From Actinomycetota bacterium (GTDB lineage: Bacteria; Actinomycetota; Actinomycetes; S36-B12), in the NCBI GenBank assembly GCA_026392575.1, contig JAPLBU010000127.1, forward strand, positions 1 to 13,437: a DNA stretch of 13,437 bases. The letters are read 5' to 3'. Below, one piece after another: positions 6,990 through 13,132 of this stretch (position 1 is its first letter; every line of letters begins with the position of its first letter). A program made the position numbers and the translations under genes. The notes under the pieces are model-generated. The model worked only from the letters and a program-made list of their open reading frames with translations, searched no databases and was not told where the DNA came from.

Positions 6990-8516
6990 GTGACCCTTCG
7001 GATGCGGACCCTCGTCGCGTCCGGTGCTGCGCTCGTGGTCATCGTCCTGCTGGGTCTGATCCTGCTCGTGCAGTACACCGTTTCCGCTTCGGCCAACAAC
7101 GCGATCCAGGAGAAGCTATCGCCCCTCCTTGACACTGCCGCGTCCCTCACGCTGACTCAGGCCAACGCCGCGGGGGCGCTGTCCGACTACACCATGCTGG
7201 AGCGGGCCGATTCGCTGGACGAGTACCGCCAGACGATCGGCAGTGCCACAACGCTGCTCGATGAGCTCGACAAGAGCCTGGGCGAGGGCGACAGCGGGCT
7301 GCAGGAACTCGTCGACGCGGCTCGTGCGACCCAACGGGCGTGGGTGAAGACCGACCCAGACCCCGTCATCGCGCTCATGGAGGCAGGGAAGCGGACGCGG
7401 GCGATGCGCCAGACCAATACCCCTGAGGCATGGGCCGCCTACGGTGCCATGACCACGGCGTCGACCACCCTCCACCAGTCGATCAACGACGTGCGCGACG
7501 AGGCCGTGCAGGGAGCAGCGGTGTTCACGCGGCTCCTCGGGATCACGCTCCTGATCGGCGGCCTGCTCGTCCTCGGCGGCCTGGCGGCCTTCTTCGCGGG
7601 ACTGCAGGCATGGGTGCTCGTGCCGCTGCGCGCCCTGAGCGACGACCTTCGGCGAGCCACCCTCGAGACCGGACACACGACTCCCATCCGACCTGTCGGT
7701 CCGCCCGAGCTGCGAGAGGTCGGCATCGACGCGGAGCTCCTGCGTCGCGGACTCGTGCATGAGATCGACGAAGCGAAGGCCGCACGCGAGGGCCTTGTGC
7801 AGGACGCACCCCTCGTCGCCGCAATGCAGGCCGAGCTGATCAGCACGCCGCTTGACCCGATCGCCGGACTGATCCTCGCCGGCTCGAGCCAGTCTGCCGA
7901 GGGGGTCGTGGCGGGTGACTGGTGGGACGCCGTGCCACGGCCCGACGGCGCTACGGCCATCGTTGTCGCCGATGTGTCCGGCCATGGACCTGAGGCGAGT
8001 GTCACGGCCGTCCGCATCCGGGCGATCATGCGTGCAGGCCTCGAGGCCGGGATCGACCCCGCTGCCGTCATGGCGATGGCGGCGAGCGGCGTCGCCACCG
8101 ATGAGCACTTCGTGACGGGGATCGTCATCCTCATCGATCCGTCACGCGACGAGATCACCTGGTGCAACGCGGGCCACCATCCCGCGATCCTCGTCACGCA
8201 CGACAAGGAGGCGTCCATCTGCGAGGCGACGGGTCCGCTGATCTCCTCACTCGGCGGTGAGTGGGATGTGAAGACTCGGACGTTCGCTCCGGGTGACGTC
8301 GTCGTCGCCTTCACCGACGGACTTGTCGAGTCGCGCAACGCCGACGGGGACGAGCTCGAGTCCACCAAGGTTTCCCAGTTCATCCGCGGAATGGATGGGC
8401 CGGTGCGCGAGAACCCAGACGAGCTGATCGCCCGGCTGCTCGCCCAGGTGCGCCATCGCGCAGCGGACTGGCGGCGTGACGATGTGACGATCGTGGCGGC
8501 GTCCCGGACCCGCTGA
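6990..8516 (+). CDS. Membrane-bound HAMP-SpoIIE (PP2C-type) serine phosphatase
   Basis: Predicted sensor phosphatase of the kind that dephosphorylates anti-sigma-factor antagonists; no partner gene is in the window. From GTG 6990 it has 508 residues. One helix (about 8-29) is followed by a ~150-residue extracytoplasmic, mostly helical sensor region, then a second helix (about 179-203), a HAMP-like linker (about 204-255) with a coiled stretch, and a C-terminal PP2C/SpoIIE domain (about 290-505). Metal-binding motifs are GDWWD (309-313), DVSGHGPEA (328 on), FTDGLVESR (Asp443) and DDVTIV (497-502), so the enzyme should be active. A longer frame from 6828 runs back through the opposing aminotransferase gene and is not credible. 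The leaderless spacing to TAACCT supports the chosen start. The secreted glycosidase gene begins 21 bases downstream on the same strand. Confidence 0.9.
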   Translation: MTLRMRTLVASGAALVVIVLLGLILLVQYTVSASANNAIQEKLSPLLDTAASLTLTQANAAGALSDYTMLERADSLDEYRQTIGSATTLLDELDKSLGEGDSGLQELVDAARATQRAWVKTDPDPVIALMEAGKRTRAMRQTNTPEAWAAYGAMTTASTTLHQSINDVRDEAVQGAAVFTRLLGITLLIGGLLVLGGLAAFFAGLQAWVLVPLRALSDDLRRATLETGHTTPIRPVGPPELREVGIDAELLRRGLVHEIDEAKAAREGLVQDAPLVAAMQAELISTPLDPIAGLILAGSSQSAEGVVAGDWWDAVPRPDGATAIVVADVSGHGPEASVTAVRIRAIMRAGLEAGIDPAAVMAMAASGVATDEHFVTGIVILIDPSRDEITWCNAGHHPAILVTHDKEASICEATGPLISSLGGEWDVKTRTFAPGDVVVAFTDGLVESRNADGDELESTKVSQFIRGMDGPVRENPDELIARLLAQVRHRAADWRRDDVTIVAASRTR

Positions 8517-8528
8517 CGAGCATGGCAC

Positions 8529-8540
8529 CATGGGCCCATG
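8529..8540. other. 12-bp perfect palindrome overlapping the glycosidase start codon
   Basis: CATGGGCCCATG is self-complementary and its last three bases are the chosen ATG (8538-8540). The same stretch offers CACCAT (8526-8531), one base off a TAnnnT -10, six bases before the ATG, so a leaderless start is conceivable. An operator role is possible, but nothing beyond the symmetry supports it. Confidence 0.3.
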
Positions 8541-9794
8541 CGCCGAATGACCTCTGCCCTTGTCAGCCTGTCCGTAATCGGCGCCCTCGCCGCCTCGGTC
8601 CTCATGGCCCCTGGGGCGCAGGCAGCTCCGGCGCCCCTCGCGAATCTCAAGGGAACCGTCGTCCAGCCGACCCTGTTCGGCATGCACGTCTTCAACCTGC
8701 AGAACGGCGTCTTCCCGACGATCCCGGTCGTCTCCGTCCGACTATGGGACACTGAAACCACGTGGTCGTCCGTCGAGACGGCGCAGGACCAGTTCAACTG
8801 GGCCAAGCTCAGCGGGGCAGTCGATACGGCCGAGAAGAACGGCGTCCGCGACATCCTGATGGTGCTGGCCGGCACCCCCTCATGGGCGACGGACGATCCC
8901 GCCGCTGGCGGTACGGCCGGAGTGCTCCCCGGTGCGGCCGGCATGCCGAAGAACCTGGCCGACTGGGACGACTGGGTCCGTCAGGTCGTCACGAAGTACA
9001 AGGGCCGCATCACCGCCTACCAGCCGTGGAACGAGGCCAACCTCACTACCTTCTCGACCGGCACCCCCAAGGAGATGGCCGATCTCACGAAGCGGGCCTA
9101 CGACATCATCAAGAGCGTCGACCCGGCCGCGACCGTTGTCGCACCCAGCACCGGTACGCGCCTCGGCGGTCCGTTCAACAAGTTCTACCCTGCGTATCTG
9201 GCCGAGTTGAAGGCCCGCGGCTGGCCCGTCGACGTGTTCGCCGCTCACACCTACCCCTCGAGCCTCGGCACCCCCACCGACCGCGCAGCCCTCGCCCGGG
9301 TGTGGCTGGCGGCGCTGCAGGCCGCGGGTGCGCCCGCGAAGCCGCTGTGGGACACCGAGAACAACTTCGGCCTCGCTGGCCCCGGGCCGACGAACCCGGA
9401 TCAGGACATCGAGGGCACCAAGGCGGCGGACTGGGCCGCCCGCACCTACCTCGACGCCCTGCGCCTGGGCATCAGCCGCGTCTACTGGTACTCGTGGGGC
9501 CCGAACCTGGACCTCGTCGGCATCCAGATGAACACCGGCAGCCCCGCCGCGGTATCGCTCAAGACGCTGCAGGAATGGATCGTCGGGGCAACGTACGACG
9601 GCTGCGTCGGCTCCGCCAAGGTGAGCTGCACGTTCACCAAGGCCGGAGTCCGGACGAAGATCTTCTGGGCCGAGTCGGGCACCCAGCGGTTCAAGACCCG
9701 CGGCTTCACCAAGGTCTGCTCCCTCGATGGCACCTGCAAGCCGATCACCGGCAAGAAGCTCCGGGTGTCCAGCCCCGTCCAACTCCGCAACTAG
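8538..9794 (+). CDS. Secreted glycoside hydrolase, clan GH-A-like (GH39-type motifs)
   Basis: Probable exported glycosidase of 418 residues; the polysaccharide target is unknown. Residues 1-29 form a signal peptide (basic start, hydrophobic LVSLSVIGALAASVLMAP, cleavage after AQA). A (beta/alpha)8 retaining glycosidase barrel follows: WNEAN at 164-168 gives the acid/base Glu166, LWDTENNFG at 270-278 gives the nucleophile candidate Glu274, and VYWYSW (315-320) fits strand eight. HTYP (237-240) fits the usual strand-6 His/Tyr. The final ~65 residues hold four cysteines (356, 364, 394, 400), enough for two disulfides in a small C-terminal subdomain. No Shine-Dalgarno sequence is seen before the ATG; Met4 (8547) is an alternative start. 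It may be cotranscribed with the upstream phosphatase and ends 13 bases before an inverted-repeat element. Confidence 0.85.
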   Translation: MRRMTSALVSLSVIGALAASVLMAPGAQAAPAPLANLKGTVVQPTLFGMHVFNLQNGVFPTIPVVSVRLWDTETTWSSVETAQDQFNWAKLSGAVDTAEKNGVRDILMVLAGTPSWATDDPAAGGTAGVLPGAAGMPKNLADWDDWVRQVVTKYKGRITAYQPWNEANLTTFSTGTPKEMADLTKRAYDIIKSVDPAATVVAPSTGTRLGGPFNKFYPAYLAELKARGWPVDVFAAHTYPSSLGTPTDRAALARVWLAALQAAGAPAKPLWDTENNFGLAGPGPTNPDQDIEGTKAADWAARTYLDALRLGISRVYWYSWGPNLDLVGIQMNTGSPAAVSLKTLQEWIVGATYDGCVGSAKVSCTFTKAGVRTKIFWAESGTQRFKTRGFTKVCSLDGTCKPITGKKLRVSSPVQLRN

Positions 9795-9807
9795 CCCCCT
9801 CCCCCGT

Positions 9808-9872
9808 TCGTTGAGTGCGCAGGCGTCGCCCCTTTTCTCGGTGGCTGACGGCGACAACTGCGCGCTCAACGA
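9808..9872 (+). repeat. 65-nt inverted-repeat element, copy 1
   Basis: The left arm (9808-9830) reads TCGTTGAGTGCGCA, then GGC, then GTCGCC. The right arm (9850-9872) is its reverse complement at 20 of 23 positions, around a 19-base loop (9831-9849). The mismatches are two bases in the central triplet and one base (G/T, which can pair as G-U in RNA) in the outer block. Bases 9807-9832 are identical to 10830-10855 in copy 2. It sits between the convergent glycosidase (stop 9794) and DUF559 gene, and the right arm overlaps the last seven bases of the latter, including its stop. It could act as a bidirectional terminator or be one unit of a dispersed repeat. Confidence 0.9.
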
Positions 9873-10741
9873 GAGGTGGCCAACGCACGCCGGACCAATG
9901 CACACGTCGCCTCGGGGCGCCGAAGGTCGTCCGCCGTCAAGACGATTACGCGCCAGCCGGCCGCCTGCAGCTGATTGAGACGCTCCGCATCGCGCCTGCG
10001 CTGCTTCTCATCCAGGTGTCCTGCCCCGTCGTACTCGACGATCACCTTCTCCGCCAGCCAGGCCATGTCCACCCGAGCGATCCAGCGGCCATTCACGAAG
10101 ACATCGAAGTTGCATCGGGGAGCCCGTATGCGTCCCGCGAGCAGCATCATTCGGGTCCGCGACTCGCCTGGCGACTCCGCTCGAGGGTCGAGGAGTGGGA
10201 GGGCGCGTCTGATGTTGACGATGCCCCGCCGTCGATAGCCCCACTGCAGCAGATGCGCGAGTTCGCCGACGGGGCAAAGTTCGCGATGCAGTATTGCGTC
10301 GCCCATCGCCACCAAGTCGACGAACGGGACCAGCGACGCACAGTCCATCCATGTCCTCGCCGGAGTGGTGACCCGGACATCGTCGATCGTCGTGACATGG
10401 AAGGCCGGCAGGGAGAGTCGCCTACCCTGCACATCGACGCGACGCGGCTCGGCGGCTCCCCGAGCCACAGCCACGGAAGCCTGTGCCGACGGCTGCTTCA
10501 TCCACGGCGGGAGCGGCAACCCCCACAGCCGCGCAGCCGTGACGTCACACAGAACGGCCCCCTCGACACAGCCCGCTAGAGCGGCGTGAGCCAGGAGCAC
10601 GCCATTACCCGCAGCGTCGGCCGGAACGCGCACCCCGCGAGATGTCGCTCGAAACCGAGTTCCGCGGACTTCCTTCGCTGACAGCCCGGGGGCACCGGAG
10701 GCGTCAACCGTGATGATCTCGGTGACTCGATCGTGATCCAT
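9866..10741 (-). CDS. DUF559 protein: AbiEi-like N-terminus with a PD-(D/E)XK nuclease-like C-terminus
   Basis: A 291-residue protein of the actinobacterial type often labelled AbiEi antitoxin-like/DUF559; true function unknown. The N-terminal half shows the usual RGVRVPADAAG and AVLCDVTAARLWGLPLPPW segments and a TTPARTWMDCA region. The C-terminal ~100 residues fit DUF559, related to Vsr-type and other PD-(D/E)XK nucleases: Glu193 in SPGESRTR, Asp225 in ARVDMAW, then VIVEYDGAGHLDE with Glu236/Asp238, and Arg249/Asp251 before a WRVIVLTADDL strand. These residues look complete, so catalysis is plausible but unproven. The final Arg codon and TGA stop are formed by the repeat at 9808-9872. A second repeat copy lies 90 bases upstream of the start. 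There is no adjacent AbiEii-type toxin gene, so a standard AbiE toxin-antitoxin pair is not supported. Confidence 0.85.
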   Translation of the reverse strand: MDHDRVTEIITVDASGAPGLSAKEVRGTRFRATSRGVRVPADAAGNGVLLAHAALAGCVEGAVLCDVTAARLWGLPLPPWMKQPSAQASVAVARGAAEPRRVDVQGRRLSLPAFHVTTIDDVRVTTPARTWMDCASLVPFVDLVAMGDAILHRELCPVGELAHLLQWGYRRRGIVNIRRALPLLDPRAESPGESRTRMMLLAGRIRAPRCNFDVFVNGRWIARVDMAWLAEKVIVEYDGAGHLDEKQRRRDAERLNQLQAAGWRVIVLTADDLRRPEATCALVRRALATSR

Positions 10742-10830
10742 GCCTCAAACCGTCAGGCAGGCATGCCGCACTCACCACGGAGAGGCCCCCGCCTGTGGAT
10801 ACCCGCCAACCCACACGGCCCGCTGTGCAT
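10742..10830 (-). promoter_or_regulatory. Upstream region of the DUF559 gene
   Basis: These 89 bases separate the DUF559 start from repeat copy 2. They hold TGTGGATAC (10794-10802, plus strand), eight of nine bases of a DnaA box, and a GGCATGCC palindrome (10760-10767). I see no convincing -35/-10 pair or Shine-Dalgarno sequence. Expression may come from read-through of the upstream SDR operon if copy 2 does not stop it, or from a weak local promoter. Confidence 0.3.
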
Positions 10831-10895
10831 TCGTTGAGTGCGCAGGCGTCGCCCCAGAAGCGGGCGCGAGAGGGCGACAAGTGCGCACTCAACGA
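10831..10895 (+). repeat. 65-nt inverted-repeat element, copy 2
   Basis: Left arm 10831-10853 (identical to the copy 1 left arm) and right arm 10873-10895, complementary at 20 of 23 positions around a 19-base loop; an extra C-G pair can shorten the loop to 17. All three mismatches fall in the central triplet. Loop sequences of the two copies are unrelated although their lengths match. The element begins eight bases beyond the SDR stop codon (10903-10905) on the minus strand, so it is placed like a 3'-end hairpin for the aminotransferase-SDR operon. Orientation is the same as copy 1, with element starts 1023 bases apart. Confidence 0.9.
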
Positions 10896-10902
10896 AGGGG
10901 GG

Positions 10903-11685
10903 CTAGGCGCGCTCTTCGGCTATCGAGTTGCCGCCGTCGACGACGATGCACTGCCCGGTGACGTACGCCGCCCCCGGTGTGCACAGCCACGCGATCGCAC
11001 TGGCCACCTCCTGCGGGGTCGCGCTGCGACCCAGTGGCGTGCGCAAGCCTTGGTTGTACTCGTGCGGCGTCTGCGAGCCGGTTGCGATCCAGCCCGGCGC
11101 AACCGAGTTCGCGGTGATCCCGGCGGCGGCGAAGTCGATCGCCATCGCGCGTGTCAGACCGTCCATGCCCGCCTTCGCGGCCGCATAAGCCGGCTCATCG
11201 CGTGTCGCCATGACCGGCCCCGTCACGCTCGAGACATTGACGACCCGTCCCCACTTATGCGTAAGGAGGTGGGGCATCGCCGCACGGCAGACGAGGAACG
11301 CAGAGTCGAGGTTGCGTGAGATGCCTGCGCGCCATGTCGCGAGGTCCATGCTGAGCAGACTGCCCGACTCGGTGCCCGACCCGACGCTCACCATCCCAGC
11401 GTTGTTCACCACGATCGCCAGCGAGCCATGCGCCGCCACGACCTCGGCTACCAGCCGAGCCGTCTGATCCTCCTGCGTGAGATCCGCAATGTGCCCGGAG
11501 GCCGAGATGCCCGCGGCCGAAAGCTCCGCCACGCGGTCGTCGATACGACCGGTCGTCGATGCGACCGCCACCGTGGCCCCGAGCTCACCCAGGAGTCGGG
11601 CCGCCGCGAACCCGATGCCATCCGGAGCACCCGCGCCCGTGACCAGGGCCACGCACCCCACGAGTGAGAACGATGCGGGGATCAC
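10903..11685 (-). CDS. Short-chain dehydrogenase/reductase (SDR) oxidoreductase
   Basis: Classical SDR of 260 residues, expected to oxidise or reduce a hydroxyl/keto group with NAD(P)(H); substrate unknown. The Rossmann motif is TGAGAPDGIG (residues 16-25), with NNAG at 94-97, and the catalytic set Asn125, Ser153 (NVSSVTG), Tyr167 and Lys171 (YAAAK) is complete. PGWIATG and the final VVDGGNS are also typical, as in FabG-like enzymes. The second beta strand ends in ASTTGR without an acidic residue, which suggests NADP(H) preference. GTG 11683-11685 overlaps the TGA of the upstream aminotransferase in a GTGA, so translation is coupled. A longer frame to 11763 would lie inside that gene and is rejected. 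Coupling to an aminotransferase suggests a shared amino-ketone or amino-alcohol pathway. Confidence 0.9.
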   Translation of the reverse strand: MIPASFSLVGCVALVTGAGAPDGIGFAAARLLGELGATVAVASTTGRIDDRVAELSAAGISASGHIADLTQEDQTARLVAEVVAAHGSLAIVVNNAGMVSVGSGTESGSLLSMDLATWRAGISRNLDSAFLVCRAAMPHLLTHKWGRVVNVSSVTGPVMATRDEPAYAAAKAGMDGLTRAMAIDFAAAGITANSVAPGWIATGSQTPHEYNQGLRTPLGRSATPQEVASAIAWLCTPGAAYVTGQCIVVDGGNSIAEERA

Positions 11686-13043
11686 GGCGCCATCAGCGCG
11701 GCGACGGCCTCGTGGAACAGCCGCGTGTGCAGATCGACATCGACAGCCGTGGTGTCCGGGCACATCAGCGCCATGTTGTGGAACGGCGTCATCAGCACTC
11801 CGCGGTTCGACATGAACAGGTGCAGGTACTCCTCGATCTCGTCGTCATGAGCAGCCGCCGACTCCGTGCCCGTGCGCGGTGCGGGAGACATGAAGCGGTA
11901 CTCCGTGCGCGCGCCCAGCTGCACGATCGACCACGGCACGTCGAACTCGCTGAGCGCCTGCCCCACGCCCTCGGTGAATCGCGTCGCCAACGACACCATG
12001 TGCGCGAAGGCAGCATCCGTCAGCACCTGGCCCAGGGTGGCCCGCATGGCCGCCGTGCTGAGGACGTTCCCCGCCAGAGTGCCGCCCACACCACCGACAT
12101 CAACCAGGTCCGCGGCCTCGTCTGCCTGGATCCGAGCGGCAATCTCCTCCGTGATGCCATAGGCACCGCAAGGGATGCCGCCGCCGATGCTCTTCCCGAT
12201 GACGAAGATGTCCGGGTGCAGGTCCCACAGTGCCGTGCATCCACCCGGACCAGCCGAGATCGTATGCGTCTCATCAATGAGCAGCAGCGTCCCGTACTCA
12301 GTGCACAGTGCCCGCACGGCCTCGAGGAAGCCCGGCTCCGGCAGCACGATTCCGATGTTCGTGAGCGCAGGCTCCATCACGAGCACCGCGACATCCCCAT
12401 GTGCGAGTCCGGCCTCGACCGAGGCGAGGTCATTGAACTCCGCGGCCCGCGTCGTCTCACTGACGTGCACTGGGGGCCCGACATTGCCGCCCCGAGGTTC
12501 CGTCTGCCCATCCGCCCCCATGACGACGAACGTCTCATCGACGGAGCCGTGGTAGCAGTAGGAGAAGGCCATCACCTTCGACCTCCCGGTGACCATGCGC
12601 GCCAGGCGCAGCGCCCAGCGGTTGGCATCCGTCGCGGTCAGGCTGAACGACCACAGTGGCATGCCGAAACGCCGCGTGAGCTCGGCCGCGACCCACTCGG
12701 CATCGGCGCTCGGCATCATCGTCGTGATGCCGCCCAGGTCTCCGATGCGCTCCTGCACCGCAGCGATCGTCGCAGCCGGGGAGTGCCCCGCCATCGAGCC
12801 CGTGTCGCCGAGGGCGAAGTCGACGTACTCATTGCCATCGACGTCCGTGATCCGATTCCCGTGCGCCGTCGCGAGGTACAGCGGGTACCCGCCCGTCCAC
12901 TTGTTCATCCACGTCATCGGGACGCGCCCCAGCAGGTGGTCCGCCGCGTCGAAGGCCGCACGCGAGGAGGCAGTGCGCGCCGCGTGCATCACCCGCTCGG
13001 CTTCGATCAAGCGCCCCAGACGAGTCCGATCGATGGCTGGCAC
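11682..13043 (-). CDS. Class III (GSA-aminomutase-like) PLP aminotransferase, divergent subfamily
   Basis: PLP-dependent class III aminotransferase, 453 residues, related to glutamate-1-semialdehyde aminomutase and beta-transaminases; the substrate is not evident. The N-terminal part has TDVDGNEYVDFALGD, which is usual for the class. SYCYHGSVDE (Tyr164-His165-Gly166) stacks on PLP, IDETHT holds Asp257, and VIGKSIGGGIPCGAYG places the Schiff-base lysine at 284. Two class-defining spots are altered: SLTATDAN replaces the common SGTEAN-type motif, and His follows Asp-Glu-Thr where DEVxTG is normal, marking a distinct subfamily. The GTG start at 13043 follows GAGGGAG six bases upstream. It is first in a two-gene operon with the SDR and divergent from the membrane protein at 13133. 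It is unlikely to be hemL for haem synthesis, since these motifs differ and no haem genes adjoin. Confidence 0.88.
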   Translation of the reverse strand: MPAIDRTRLGRLIEAERVMHAARTASSRAAFDAADHLLGRVPMTWMNKWTGGYPLYLATAHGNRITDVDGNEYVDFALGDTGSMAGHSPAATIAAVQERIGDLGGITTMMPSADAEWVAAELTRRFGMPLWSFSLTATDANRWALRLARMVTGRSKVMAFSYCYHGSVDETFVVMGADGQTEPRGGNVGPPVHVSETTRAAEFNDLASVEAGLAHGDVAVLVMEPALTNIGIVLPEPGFLEAVRALCTEYGTLLLIDETHTISAGPGGCTALWDLHPDIFVIGKSIGGGIPCGAYGITEEIAARIQADEAADLVDVGGVGGTLAGNVLSTAAMRATLGQVLTDAAFAHMVSLATRFTEGVGQALSEFDVPWSIVQLGARTEYRFMSPAPRTGTESAAAHDDEIEEYLHLFMSNRGVLMTPFHNMALMCPDTTAVDVDLHTRLFHEAVAALMAP

Positions 13044-13132
13044 AGGCTGCTCCCTCGGGTATGGCGAGCAATCCCTCGCGTGACCTCATCCAATCAATCA
13101 CCGGGGTTCCCGTCCATGCAAGGGTGGGGTCT

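Noticed and set aside
5872..6993. A 373-codon plus-strand frame
   Set aside because: It is the antisense of the HisC/Pat-type aminotransferase and has no motifs.
7439..8944. A 501-codon minus-strand frame
   Set aside because: It is the complement of the phosphatase and glycosidase genes, both of which carry signature motifs; the composition is S/T/R/A-rich shadow type.
9866..10741. AbiE-type toxin-antitoxin pair
   Set aside because: The N-terminus resembles AbiEi-like proteins, but no nucleotidyltransferase (AbiEii) gene lies on either side; the neighbours are a glycosidase and an SDR.
9808..10895. CRISPR array
   Set aside because: There are only two repeats, each internally palindromic with its own loop, separated by a full gene; there are no regular spacers or cas genes.
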